Shown one piece after another: positions 26,274 through 36,278 of a stretch of 44,281 nucleotides of DNA. Each line of letters starts with the position of its first letter. The stretch's first letter is position 1. Position numbers and translations under genes: made by a program. Source of the stretch: Candidatus Aenigmatarchaeota archaeon (GTDB lineage: Archaea > Aenigmatarchaeota > Aenigmatarchaeia > PWEA01 > JAGHBM01); contig JAGGZI010000014.1 of NCBI GenBank assembly GCA_021162085.1, positions 1 to 44,281 on the forward strand, read 5' to 3'. The notes beneath the pieces were generated by a model that had not been told where the DNA came from, made no database searches, and saw nothing but the letters and a program-made list of their open reading frames with translations.

Positions 26274-27362
26274 TTGTTGAGAGTAAAAACAAAAGATGGT
26301 GTTAGAGATTACAGAACTGTTTGGTTTGATGAAAAAATTAATAGTTTAAAAATGATAAATCAGCCACTTCTCCCACATAGGTTTGATATAGTTTCTCTTG
26401 AAAATTATAAAGAAACTGCATCCGCAATTAAGAATATGGTGGTTAGAGGTGCCGGCGCAATAGGTGCAACGGCTGCGTATGGATTAGCTCAGGGTTGCTT
26501 GGAATACAAAGGTAATGACATCGATGAGTTATGGAAGCATATTGAAAAGGTTTATGAAACTCTTAAAAATACGAGGCCAACTGCTGTAGACCTAATAAAT
26601 GGAATGAATTATGTGAAATCCAAAATGGAAGAAGGTAACTCAGTAAGAGAATTCAAGGAACTCTCATTAGAGGCTGCACAGAAATTCGCAGATAAACAAG
26701 TTGAAGAGTGTAAAAAGATAGGAAATTACGGAGAAAAACTTATAAAAGACGGTTCAAGAATTCTCACACATTGTAATGCAGGTTGGCTTGCATTTGTGGA
26801 CTGGGGTTCTGCAACTGCACCGATGTATCATGCAAAAAGAAATGGAAAAGACATATTTGTTTTTGTTGATGAAACCAGACCAAGACTCCAAGGTGCAAGA
26901 TTGACTGCATGGGAATTATCACAGGAGAGTATAGAACATGACATAATAGCCGATAATGCAGCAGGGTATTATATGAAGAATGACGAGATAGATATGGTAA
27001 TAGTTGGTGCCGATAGAGTCATCGGAAAAACTGGTGATGTTGCGAACAAGATAGGCACATATGAAAAGGCTGTGTTGGCAAGAGAAAATGGAATTCCATT
27101 TTACGTAGCTATACCAATGAGCACGATAGATTGGAATTTAAAATCTGGTGATGAAATACCAATTGAAGAGAGAGATGAAAAGGAAGTTCTCTACGTGTGG
27201 GGCATAGACGACAATGGAAATAGAAAGAGGGTGATGATAGCAAACAAGGATAGCCATGCTCGAAATCCAGCGTTTGATGTAACTCCTGCAGAGTACATCA
27301 CTGGTATAATAACATCCAAAGGAGTGTTCAAGCCTGATGAACTAATAGAATTAAAGAAGTAA
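26274..27362 (+). CDS. mtnA: Methylthioribose-1-phosphate isomerase-like protein (eIF2B/MtnA family)
   Basis: GAGAIGATAAYGLAQ, ILTHCNAGWLA, DETRPRLQGARLTAWEL, MVIVGADRV. Confidence 0.88.
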   Translation: MLRVKTKDGVRDYRTVWFDEKINSLKMINQPLLPHRFDIVSLENYKETASAIKNMVVRGAGAIGATAAYGLAQGCLEYKGNDIDELWKHIEKVYETLKNTRPTAVDLINGMNYVKSKMEEGNSVREFKELSLEAAQKFADKQVEECKKIGNYGEKLIKDGSRILTHCNAGWLAFVDWGSATAPMYHAKRNGKDIFVFVDETRPRLQGARLTAWELSQESIEHDIIADNAAGYYMKNDEIDMVIVGADRVIGKTGDVANKIGTYEKAVLARENGIPFYVAIPMSTIDWNLKSGDEIPIEERDEKEVLYVWGIDDNGNRKRVMIANKDSHARNPAFDVTPAEYITGIITSKGVFKPDELIELKK

Positions 27363-27656
27363 TTAGCTGAAAATTCCTCCAAATCCTTCCATCGCTGATT
27401 CTTCCATTTCTTTCATTTTCTTTATGACCGTTTCCTTTTCTTCTCCATCAAGCTCTTGAGCAAGTTCCCTAAGTCTTTCTTCTGCCTCTTTGCATGCTTC
27501 TTCGGAGCCATCTATTAATAAATAGTCCCCCTCTTTTTCTAGACCCAGAGACACATTATCTCTAAATGTTATGCTTTGCCTTCCTATTGGATCTTCCTTA
27601 ACAACATCTTTTACCTTGTTTAAATTTTCCTTTTCAACGAAAAATACTACCTGCAT
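27363..27656 (-). CDS. Hypothetical protein, 97 aa
   Basis: ORF with ATG start between two annotated genes; acidic. Confidence 0.6.
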   Translation of the reverse strand: MQVVFFVEKENLNKVKDVVKEDPIGRQSITFRDNVSLGLEKEGDYLLIDGSEEACKEAEERLRELAQELDGEEKETVIKKMKEMEESAMEGFGGIFS

Positions 27657-27685
27657 GCTAACACCTCTAAAAATATAAGATTATT

Positions 27686-28846
27686 TCATTTATAAACTTT
27701 TAATGACTTCTTTATTCTTTTGATTGCTTCATCCAGTTCATCTATTGTTGCATTTCCACAGGAGAATCTCATATGTCTTTTGCCTCCTGGGCCGAAAGCG
27801 CTTCCTGGAACACCGGCAACACCATTCTTTATCAAAACATCTGAAAATTTCATATCATCAATATTGTCGGGAAGTTTTGGAAAGACATAAAAAGTTGAAT
27901 CCGGCTTTTGGACCTTAAATCCCAAGTCCTCAAGTTCATCGGATAAATGATTCACGTTCTTCTTGTAGCGCGGAAGGACATCATCTGTATATCTCTTTAT
28001 TAATCCATTTTCAAGAGATCTTGCATACGCATGCACGACCGATGATGGAGCTGAAGGATTTATTATTTGAACCTTTGGCAACAATTCTTTAATTCTTTCC
28101 CCATTTTTTGATGAGATCCATCCAAGCCTCAGGTCTGGCATGAACTTCTTTGATGCTGAATTTACCTGAATGGCGTTGTCGTCATATGATAATATTGAAT
28201 GATGCTTCCTACCATCAAAAATCAGTTCATCGTAAACTTCATCCGAAACAATTCCAAATTCATAATCATTGGATAGGTCTGATATGAGTTTCAATTCTTC
28301 TTCTCCATATCGTGTTCCAGTTGGATTGTTTGGTGTTGCGAAGACAAACATCTTTGGTTTTTCTTTCTCGACTTTTTTCTTCAAGTCTTCCTCATCAAGA
28401 GAAAAATCTGGATTTGTTTTAACATACCCTACTTTTATTCCCTCAGGCATCATATCGCTAATGGATTTTATCTGCCCTTCGTAAAGCAAGAATGTTACAT
28501 CAGGAAGAAGAACAGTGTCTCCATCCTCGAGGTAAGAAACAAAAATTGAAAAGAGCGCTCTGCTTGCACCCCCATCCATTATGCAGAAATTTTCCTTTGG
28601 AATATCGATGTCATGTCTTTCTTTGTAATGTTTAGAGAAAACTTTTCTTGAGTAATCCGAACCACATGTTGGTGCATAACCACCATTATCGACTTCATTA
28701 ATATACCCATAAAATTCCTCTATCATATCTCTCTTGGGTTTCTCCGGGTCCCCCCTCGCAAGACTTATCGTACCGGGAGGCATATCAGAAATTATCTTCC
28801 TTATTATCGTTTGGGATCTTCCCTTGTAGTCGTAGTTTGGCCTCAT
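27686..28846 (-). CDS. Class I/II pyridoxal-phosphate aminotransferase
   Basis: TPNNPTGTRYGEEEL, SDEVYDELIF, NSASKKFMPDLRLGW. Confidence 0.92.
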   Translation of the reverse strand: MRPNYDYKGRSQTIIRKIISDMPPGTISLARGDPEKPKRDMIEEFYGYINEVDNGGYAPTCGSDYSRKVFSKHYKERHDIDIPKENFCIMDGGASRALFSIFVSYLEDGDTVLLPDVTFLLYEGQIKSISDMMPEGIKVGYVKTNPDFSLDEEDLKKKVEKEKPKMFVFATPNNPTGTRYGEEELKLISDLSNDYEFGIVSDEVYDELIFDGRKHHSILSYDDNAIQVNSASKKFMPDLRLGWISSKNGERIKELLPKVQIINPSAPSSVVHAYARSLENGLIKRYTDDVLPRYKKNVNHLSDELEDLGFKVQKPDSTFYVFPKLPDNIDDMKFSDVLIKNGVAGVPGSAFGPGGKRHMRFSCGNATIDELDEAIKRIKKSLKVYK

Positions 28847-28891
28847 ATCAAAAATAATGAACGTAAAATTTTAAATAGATGGAATTAGAAT

Positions 28892-29130
28892 TGGAGCCCC
28901 GGGCCGGACTCTCACCCTACGGAGAGACAAAACGATGGACTTAGGCAGAGCCTAAGTCAGTTTGTCGTTTCCCTCCTTATGGGAATATCCTCCCTTCCTT
29001 TAAAAAATATAGGAAAACTCTTCGAGTTTTCCAAGTTCTTTCCCTTGAGGCTTTCTTCTGAAGAAAGGCTCATTTGAACCGGCGATCTTCCGCTTACGAG
29101 GCGGACGCATTACCACTATGCTACCGAGGC
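28892..29130 (-). tRNA. tRNA-Thr(CGT) with one intron; CCA encoded
   Basis: Acceptor GCCTCGG/CCGGGGC, anticodon stem TCCGC/GCGGA loop CTCGTAA, T-stem GCCGG/CCGGC; mature 75 nt. Confidence 0.92.
28909..29072 (-). other. tRNA-Thr T-loop intron (59/60), 164 nt
   Basis: BHB TTCA/TGAG with bulges AAT and AGT; shared core AAAGGAAGGGAGGATATTCCCATAAGGAGGGAAAC. Confidence 0.9.
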
Positions 29131-29171
29131 ATTGAAAATAATATATAGTAACTTCCTAAAATATTTATTAT

Positions 29172-30224
29172 ATGATTTCGATGAAGCTCAAGGAAACCAT
29201 GATATATGAGAAGCTAGGCAATGGTAGAGTTAGATGTGGTATATGCTCTCAGAGATGTGAGCTTTTACCTGGTCAGAGAGGGTTGTGTAAGGTTAGAGAG
29301 AACAGAAGAGGGAAATTATATTCTCTGGTTTATGGAAAAGCTGTTGATGTGGCGATAGATCCAATAGAGAAAAAACCTTTTTTTCACTTCGCACCAGGCA
29401 GTAGAGCATTTTCTGTGGCAACGGTTGGTTGTAATTTCAAATGTAAGTTTTGTCAGAACTGGGAGATATCTCAGGAATTTAAGGAAATACATGGAAAGAA
29501 CTATTCACCAAAAGACCTTGTGACAAAAGCAAAGAATTGGTACTCCGATGGTATAGCATACACTTACACGGAACCTGCTGTCTTTTACGAGTATGTTTAT
29601 GACACGGCAAAGGAGGCGAACCCTGAACTATACAACGTACTTGTCACGAACGGTTACTTCACTCCGGAAGCCATAAAAAAAATCTCAGGGTACATAGATG
29701 CAGCAAATGTAGACTACAAAGGAGACTATGTATTTTATAGAAAGTACTGCGGAGCAACAAGAGGCGATGACCCAGTTAAAGAGGCCTTAAAAACTTTCAA
29801 GAAGGAGAAGATTTGGGTGGAGATAACAAATCTCATAATACCTGGACTGAATGATAGCGAAGGATGGATTAGAACTATGTGCAGGTGGATAGTTGAAAAT
29901 CTTGGAGATGAAGTACCACTCCACTTCTCAAGATTTTATCCAAGCTACAAGATGTCCAACATACCACCAACTCCAGTGGAAACCCTTGAAAAGGCGTGGA
30001 AGATAGCAAGAGATGAGGGAATTAAATATGCCTACATAGGAAACGTGTTTGGCCACAAGTATGAGAGCACCTACTGTCCAAGCTGTGGGAATTTACTGAT
30101 AAAAAGGCGCGGACTTGAGATAGAAGAGTTTAATATAGATAAAAACTTAAGATGTAAGTATTGTGGTGAGAAGATACCAATAAAGGGGAAGGAATGGATC
30201 AATCAAAATTTGTTTAAAGAATGA
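29172..30224 (+). CDS. amrS: AmmeMemoRadiSam system radical SAM enzyme
   Basis: CGICSQRCELLPGQRGLCKVREN, AIDPIEKKPFFHFAPGSRAFSVATVGCNFKCKFCQNWEISQ. Confidence 0.95.
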   Translation: MISMKLKETMIYEKLGNGRVRCGICSQRCELLPGQRGLCKVRENRRGKLYSLVYGKAVDVAIDPIEKKPFFHFAPGSRAFSVATVGCNFKCKFCQNWEISQEFKEIHGKNYSPKDLVTKAKNWYSDGIAYTYTEPAVFYEYVYDTAKEANPELYNVLVTNGYFTPEAIKKISGYIDAANVDYKGDYVFYRKYCGATRGDDPVKEALKTFKKEKIWVEITNLIIPGLNDSEGWIRTMCRWIVENLGDEVPLHFSRFYPSYKMSNIPPTPVETLEKAWKIARDEGIKYAYIGNVFGHKYESTYCPSCGNLLIKRRGLEIEEFNIDKNLRCKYCGEKIPIKGKEWINQNLFKE

Positions 30225-30225
30225 G

Positions 30226-30663
30226 GTGATGTTCATGCATGAAGCTGAGATAAAGGATAAGATTAAGAAAGGTTGGATTAAATGCTGGTCTATGATTGAA
30301 GTTATGGCAACTGATAAAAAAACCACGGAACAATCACTGAAGAATCATATAGAAAAACTCAAGAAGGAAAAAGGAATAATAGTTTACAAGGAAAAATTTG
30401 ATTCCATAGAAGAGGTCAAGTCGCCATTCAAAAACATAGAAAAGGCATACTCACAGGTTGTTGAGATAGAATTCATTATTGAAAATTTTAAGAATCTAGT
30501 TGATTTCGTAATTCTCTATGGCCCCTCAACTGTAGAGATAATGGAACCAGATAAGATAGAAACTAAGATAGGAGATGCCCAGGAAATATTGAACAGGCTA
30601 TCCACGTTGCTTCATAAATTCGCAGCAGCCGGTATAGGAGGAATGCTCATATCCCCTAAATAA
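30226..30663 (+). CDS. Hypothetical protein, 145 aa
   Basis: ORF following amrS with short spacing and RBS-like gaggtga. Confidence 0.65.
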   Translation: MMFMHEAEIKDKIKKGWIKCWSMIEVMATDKKTTEQSLKNHIEKLKKEKGIIVYKEKFDSIEEVKSPFKNIEKAYSQVVEIEFIIENFKNLVDFVILYGPSTVEIMEPDKIETKIGDAQEILNRLSTLLHKFAAAGIGGMLISPK

Positions 30664-30690
30664 ATATATTTGAAAGACTAATTATTTATC

Positions 30691-31602
30691 ATGGATGGTA
30701 AGTTGCTGTTTTTTGTAGTAATACTCTCTATTATATCAGTACCACAAATGGTTAAGGCAACGAATATAGAATATTATGAATCTCTTGTGAATCTAAACTC
30801 AAGCATCGCTGACTACACACTAACCTTTGTTTTTAGCAAACCTCCAACAGGAGAATTTGAATATCCGCTACAATTTCACATAGACAACTTGAAAACCACA
30901 TCGAACTTTAAGAACTATACATGCGTTCCTGAATCTGAGTCGTGGGGAACATTGATAAAGTGTGATTTCAGTAGAGCGACTAAAGAGGGAAGGGCCATAA
31001 GTATAATGTTTGACACAAAGGACAACATAAAGAAATATGATAACGTATTCTACTTTTCAACTAGGATTAGTGTACCGGAGAATGTATCAAGAATGACAAT
31101 AAAAGCCGTTTTAGACAAGGGATTTGTACTTATAGAAAAATCAAATGAGCCAACTGCATTGATCCCGTTCCTACCCAAAGATGGACACGAAGGCTCTGAC
31201 GGAAGACACATTTACATTGTGTGGGAAAGAGATAATCTGGAAAAGGGTGACGTTGTAGATGTGAGCATATCCTATGAAAGAATAATTCCAGAAACCAATG
31301 ATAATTATCTCTTCCCATTGATAGGAATTCTCATACTTATAACCGCACTCATCACTTGGGCCAAGGTGAAAAAACAAGCACCAAGCAATTCAGAGATAAG
31401 TGTACTGATGGAAGATGAAAAAAGGGTTATAGATATTTTGAAAGAACATAATGGGATGTGTAAGCAAAGGGATCTCGTCAAGGAAACTGATTTTAGCAAA
31501 GCAAAAGTTAGCAGACTTGTAAAAGATCTGGAATTAAGAGGTGTTATAAGAAGTGAAAAAACCGGAAGAACAAAGAACATTTACTTGAATATAAAACTTT
31601 AA
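30691..31602 (+). CDS. Membrane-anchored protein with C-terminal winged-helix DNA-binding domain
   Basis: N-terminal signal, ectodomain, TM YLFPLIGILILITALITWAKV, HTH DEKRVIDILKEHNGMCKQRDLVKETDFSKAKVSRLVKDLELRGVIRSEKTGRTKNIYL. Confidence 0.8.
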   Translation: MDGKLLFFVVILSIISVPQMVKATNIEYYESLVNLNSSIADYTLTFVFSKPPTGEFEYPLQFHIDNLKTTSNFKNYTCVPESESWGTLIKCDFSRATKEGRAISIMFDTKDNIKKYDNVFYFSTRISVPENVSRMTIKAVLDKGFVLIEKSNEPTALIPFLPKDGHEGSDGRHIYIVWERDNLEKGDVVDVSISYERIIPETNDNYLFPLIGILILITALITWAKVKKQAPSNSEISVLMEDEKRVIDILKEHNGMCKQRDLVKETDFSKAKVSRLVKDLELRGVIRSEKTGRTKNIYLNIKL

Positions 31603-32252
31603 TCTGAGAATAGTACTCTTTCTATTTTTTCCTTTGGGGTTAATCCCTGAAATACGTACTTCTCATTGACTATTATTGCGGGCATCTCTGTTATATTATA
31701 TTTAGACTTTATGACATCCACACTGAGTATGCCTATATCTGAAGGAATTGGTATGAGCATCATCGAAGGACCATACTTCTCCTTTAATTCGAGCAGGGCT
31801 GCTCCTTGAATCTTTTGCGTCATCCCTAAACTATTGTTGTAATAGGAGTAAAGATAAACAACCGTGCTGTAATTGAAATGGCATATCTTCTTTAATCTTA
31901 TGGAATTAAACCAGAACTGCATCTGAAGGAGAGCATATCTTTTTTTCTGAAGAATCAGATCTGGAGAAAACCTATTAACTCTTTCATATCTATCTATTTT
32001 TTTCCCCTCCTCATATATCTCCTTGTTGAACTCGAGGTTTCCTTTTAGTGCAGAATTACAAAAATCTGTTCCATTGGAGAAAGTTTGATAATAAAGACTC
32101 TGTAGCCTGGCATCATTCCATGCTAAGTCTATTCCACTCAACTCCTTTTTAACCTCTTCCGTTCTCATGTTGTCGAACCATATCCCAGCAAAGAAACCTA
32201 TGAGTAGAAAGACTAGAGTTAAGAGTGATGTTATTGCAAGAGTTCTTTTCAT
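31599..32252 (-). CDS. Membrane-anchored thioredoxin-fold-like protein
   Basis: N-terminal TM; C-terminal VIKSKYNITEMPAIIVNEKYVFQGLTPKEKIERVL resembles thioredoxin/glutaredoxin cis-Pro region. Confidence 0.5.
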   Translation of the reverse strand: MKRTLAITSLLTLVFLLIGFFAGIWFDNMRTEEVKKELSGIDLAWNDARLQSLYYQTFSNGTDFCNSALKGNLEFNKEIYEEGKKIDRYERVNRFSPDLILQKKRYALLQMQFWFNSIRLKKICHFNYSTVVYLYSYYNNSLGMTQKIQGAALLELKEKYGPSMMLIPIPSDIGILSVDVIKSKYNITEMPAIIVNEKYVFQGLTPKEKIERVLFSD

Positions 32253-32299
32253 ATGAACACTTTTTTCATCCTGTATATATAAATATTCCTCTCTCTAAG

Positions 32300-32343
32300 A
32301 CTGCCAAAAAATAAAAGAAAAAGGTTACCGGCTTTCACCGGTA
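32300..32343 (-). terminator. Putative hairpin/U-rich terminator after the S-layer gene
   Basis: On the minus strand TACCGGTGAAAGCCGGTA followed by ACCTTTTTCTTTTATTTTTT. Confidence 0.65.
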
Positions 32344-32361
32344 TATTTAAGTTTTTATTTC

Positions 32362-34776
32362 TTATTGTGCTGGTGTTGTGGTTGTCGTTTCCAACGGTGC
32401 TGGATATATGTATTCAACACCGGTTGTACCAGCCATGTCAGCCTGTATCTTTGCACATGCTGCTGTTGTATCCTTTGCCTCTACACCGAAAACGACTAAG
32501 GCATACTTTCCTTGTGCGAAAGCGTCCTTGACCAATTTGATCATATAGCCGTTCTCAGGTATTCCTAAGCTGTTTACTGTAGCCATACCACATGCTGGAT
32601 ATGTCAATCCTAGAGCGTCTGCTGTTAGTTTGTTGACACATGGACCACCAACCAATATAAGGTTGTTGTTAGTCTTTTGTGCATCAGTTACCTGTGTATC
32701 CACAGCACCAACTGGCGTTTTTATAACACCTGTCCTTGTTACTTCGCCACTTGTTGTAGTAGCAGTTGCTGTTGCAGGTGCCATATATACGTCAGCTATT
32801 GCCTTCTTTTCTGGGTACGATATGGTCAAATCAGTTTTGTCTTTTGAATCCCAAGACATCAATGCACCCCAGTTTGCTGCATCCAGACCCCACTTTGTAT
32901 CGGAGTCTGTATTTTCTTTTAGGGTTGCATCACTTGTCTGTATCTCCATATCGTCACTTGACTCTAAGAAGTCAAAGCTGAATAATGCACCATCTGTGTC
33001 ACCTGTGTCGTCATACAATGTTACTGTTGATTTTGTTCCATCGTATGCTATGTCAACTTCCCCTGAATAAGATGTTTTGAAGTCGGATGTAGCTGCATCT
33101 CCGTTAGTTACAAAGTCATTTATCTTTGTCATCTCTATCCAATTTCCTGTCTCATTTACCTTTACTTGTATGTTCATAAATCCTCCTAAACTTATTGTAT
33201 CTGCTGTAGTACCGTCCGTGTGGGTATAGTCTTTGTTATCCCACTCTTCTCCTGTGGTATCATCTCTTATGTCTATTTGATGGTTTGCTGTATCAATGTC
33301 CTTTATTTCTAAAATTCTTGCTTCACCACCACTGTTAACTGCAAGGAATTTTACTCCTTCACAAGCAGTTATAGCTGACGTTCCTGTACATTTGTCAGTG
33401 TTTGCTATCATTAAGTTACCAGAACTTGCATGTCCGTCTGCTGTTATTGTGTAACCGCTTGCCAACTCATCACCTGGGAACCCGTGTCCATCCTGTGTCG
33501 GATCTATTATGAATGGTATTTCCAGGTTGTTTCCTGCTATGTCTGTTACTTTTAATGTTCCATCATCTCCAGACGCACTTGCCTTTATGTCTTCGGTGGT
33601 CTTTTCTATTCCCGTGAACATTAGCTTCCATGCACCGAATATTGGGTCTGTCCATGATTCACCTTCACCAATCCATATCTTGTTCTTTGGTGTTACTGTA
33701 AATGATATCTTTGATAGCTTGCTTGACGAACTTGTTATAGTTACGCTACTGTCATAGTCATCCAAAGATTTTCCATTTACCTTTATGTCCTGTCCACTTT
33801 CCAATGTTATCTTTTGTGCACCCACGTAGAATGTGACTGCACTTGTCTTTGATTCCTTTGTACTGAAGAGAATGTCTCTTACGCCAATCTCTGTTCCATC
33901 TGCCAATTCATATGTGTCACCAACGTTCATACTGTCTGTTGTTTCTGATTCCCCATTGTACGATACTGTGAATGTCACCGAAGAACTACTATATACACTT
34001 GGTGTTATTGTGTAGTCAACACCATTTACAGTTACAGTTATCGATGTTTCATCATCTACTGTCTGCTCAGATGCTCCACCGAGCAACTCTAACTTTGTTA
34101 CTGCACCACCACTGACTGTTGCCTTCGAAATGGTGTATGTTTTACCCTCTATCTCTATCTTTGTATTTTCCAAATCTGCTTCATCTGCAACATCCACATC
34201 ATTCCCGAACTCCAACGTATATGTGTACATTGTGGTGGTATCTGGGAAGTACAGATATGTGCCGACTGGCTTATTGTCCAGGTTATCATTCGTGTCAAAT
34301 ACTATCTCTCCAACTGTTGCTGAGTTGGTGAAATCTATTTCTTGTGTGTATGTGTAGTCATTCTTGTTTGTTCCTTTGTCGTCGTGATATGTGTCTTTTT
34401 TCAACATTGTTGGAAAGTCCGTGTTTGTAAATCCTGTTGGCTTTACCGTGTATATGTTATCTCCATAGTTGAAATCTTCTCCTGGAGATGCTATTTTTAC
34501 TCCTTCACTGACAGTTGTTCCTACTGTTCCTCCTGTCGTTGTTACGGTCTCACCACCAAGTCTTGCAGCTATGTTTATAGCACCAACCATATCGGATGCT
34601 ATTCCTGCTGCTGTTCCTCCACTTCCTACAACTATGAGGAAGTTTGGTGTACCGTTTTCTACGAATGGTGCTGGGAAGTCACTTAATGTGTAGTCTGCTG
34701 CTAAAGCTGCTCCTGCCATGGATACTCCAGCCATTAAGGCACCGAGTGCCATAGCTCCAATTTTTCTCAACTGCAT
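32362..34776 (-). CDS. S-layer protein
   Basis: Signal peptide MQLRKIGAMALGALMAGVSMAGAALA; Thr/Ser/Asp-rich 804 aa; C-terminal NLILVGGPCVNKLTADALGL..AFAQGKYALVVFGVEAKDT typical of methanogen-type S-layer proteins. Confidence 0.9.
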   Translation of the reverse strand: MQLRKIGAMALGALMAGVSMAGAALAADYTLSDFPAPFVENGTPNFLIVVGSGGTAAGIASDMVGAINIAARLGGETVTTTGGTVGTTVSEGVKIASPGEDFNYGDNIYTVKPTGFTNTDFPTMLKKDTYHDDKGTNKNDYTYTQEIDFTNSATVGEIVFDTNDNLDNKPVGTYLYFPDTTTMYTYTLEFGNDVDVADEADLENTKIEIEGKTYTISKATVSGGAVTKLELLGGASEQTVDDETSITVTVNGVDYTITPSVYSSSSVTFTVSYNGESETTDSMNVGDTYELADGTEIGVRDILFSTKESKTSAVTFYVGAQKITLESGQDIKVNGKSLDDYDSSVTITSSSSKLSKISFTVTPKNKIWIGEGESWTDPIFGAWKLMFTGIEKTTEDIKASASGDDGTLKVTDIAGNNLEIPFIIDPTQDGHGFPGDELASGYTITADGHASSGNLMIANTDKCTGTSAITACEGVKFLAVNSGGEARILEIKDIDTANHQIDIRDDTTGEEWDNKDYTHTDGTTADTISLGGFMNIQVKVNETGNWIEMTKINDFVTNGDAATSDFKTSYSGEVDIAYDGTKSTVTLYDDTGDTDGALFSFDFLESSDDMEIQTSDATLKENTDSDTKWGLDAANWGALMSWDSKDKTDLTISYPEKKAIADVYMAPATATATTTSGEVTRTGVIKTPVGAVDTQVTDAQKTNNNLILVGGPCVNKLTADALGLTYPACGMATVNSLGIPENGYMIKLVKDAFAQGKYALVVFGVEAKDTTAACAKIQADMAGTTGVEYIYPAPLETTTTTPAQ

Positions 34777-34783
34777 TTTTATC

Positions 34784-34835
34784 CCTCCTTTGAGTTTTTA
34801 TTGTTATAAAATAGTAAAATCTTATATATATTGTT
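34784..34835 (-). promoter_or_regulatory. S-layer promoter/RBS region
   Basis: Minus strand TATATATAAG TATA-like box and AAAGGAGG Shine-Dalgarno just before ATG. Confidence 0.6.
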
Positions 34836-35054
34836 GACCTGAAACGGTTTCACTGATGATTTTAAAGGAAGAAAATCAACTATTTTTTAGTTGTAACCAA
34901 TACTTTTTAATGTTTAATTGTTCCAAAAGCGATTTAAGGTGATTTTATAAAAAAATAAGCCATTTCCCTCCCTTTTAATTGAACGATTTAAATACCATAA
35001 AAAATGCATCGTAATTCTTAAAATATTAATACTGATGTATGACATTTATAATTC

Positions 35055-36278
35055 ATGGCGATAGTAATTGACATACTTTATCTCATATTTGTAATGGTTA
35101 CCTTATTCCTGACTCTAATGTTTTTCGTTCTTTATTGGGACAACAAAAAGAATTTATTCAAGATACCAAAGATGAAAAAATTTCCATCATTGAGTATTCT
35201 CATCCCTGCCTATAACGAAGAGAAAACAATTGCTGACACAATAAAAAAGGTTAAGGAGATGGAATATCCAAAGAAGTTTGAAATTATCGTGATAAACGAC
35301 GGGTCAACTGACAACACAAGTGAGATAGCAAAAAAATTTAAGGGGGTGAAGGTTATAGACAAAACAAACGGCGGAAAGGCAAATGCCCTCAACCTCGGAC
35401 TTAAGTATGCCAAGGGGAAAATTATCGCGGTGGTTGACGCAGATTCTTACCCCGGGAAAAAATCGCTCATAAATGCTGTTCCCTTCTTCAAAGAAAAAAA
35501 TGTTGCCGCCGTGACCACATCAATATTTGTCAAAAACCCGAAAAATATTATAGAGAGGCTGCAGAGGATAGAATACATAATGATAGTGTGGGCGCGAAAA
35601 CTTCTGGAATCTATAGACAGCGTATATGCTACACCTGGTGTCCTGAGCCTTTACAGAAAGAGCGCATTGAAAAAGGTGGGTGGTTTTGATGAGAAAAACC
35701 TGACGGAAGATATAGAGATAGCGTGGCGGCTTATTTACAACGGCTATAAGATAAAGATGTCGCTGAACTCTGAGAATGAAACAAAAGTTCCCAACAACAT
35801 GAGAGATTGGTGGAAACAAAGATTAAGATGGAATGTTGGCGGCTTACAAACATCTGTTAAGTACCTCCACACGTTCATGAAAAAAGATTTCAAGAGTTTG
35901 GGAATGTTCATACTGCCGTTCTTCTCATTCTCCTACATATTGTCATTACTTGGGTTGGGGCTCTTAATCTTCATCTTTGGAAAATGGGCAATCGACAATA
36001 TAACGTTTACCATAGGTGCTTACTCTGTGGGTGTTGCACCATCCCACCACCTCTTCTCATTGATGTACATCCCTGATATGTTCACAGTATTTGGTATCAC
36101 TATATTTTTAATTTCTCTTATATGGATAAGCATAAGCTTTAAAACTGTTAAGAAGAGAATTGGCTGGCCGAAGGGCATTTTTGACCTTCTTCTATACTTA
36201 ACAATTTATATAACAATATTCCCATTTAATTTAGTACAGTCTACAATAAGGTTATTGAGGGGTAAGTATGAGTGGTAA
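35055..36278 (+). CDS. Family 2 glycosyltransferase (membrane)
   Basis: LSILIPAYNEEKTIADTI, VINDGSTDNTSEIAKKF, VVDADSYPGKKSL, DIEIAWRL, WWKQRLRW. Confidence 0.93.
   Translation: MAIVIDILYLIFVMVTLFLTLMFFVLYWDNKKNLFKIPKMKKFPSLSILIPAYNEEKTIADTIKKVKEMEYPKKFEIIVINDGSTDNTSEIAKKFKGVKVIDKTNGGKANALNLGLKYAKGKIIAVVDADSYPGKKSLINAVPFFKEKNVAAVTTSIFVKNPKNIIERLQRIEYIMIVWARKLLESIDSVYATPGVLSLYRKSALKKVGGFDEKNLTEDIEIAWRLIYNGYKIKMSLNSENETKVPNNMRDWWKQRLRWNVGGLQTSVKYLHTFMKKDFKSLGMFILPFFSFSYILSLLGLGLLIFIFGKWAIDNITFTIGAYSVGVAPSHHLFSLMYIPDMFTVFGITIFLISLIWISISFKTVKKRIGWPKGIFDLLLYLTIYITIFPFNLVQSTIRLLRGKYEW

Noticed and set aside
28909-29072. Group I intron hypothesis for the T-loop introns (GAAGATAT resembles J8/7)
   Set aside because: The inserts are too short for a full P3-P8 core, no consistent P7 pairing was found, and BHB geometry fits most copies. 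A covariance search against RF00028 is still needed.
32630-34693. Plus-strand ORFs opposite the S-layer gene
   Set aside because: Antisense shadow ORFs from the composition of the S-layer coding sequence
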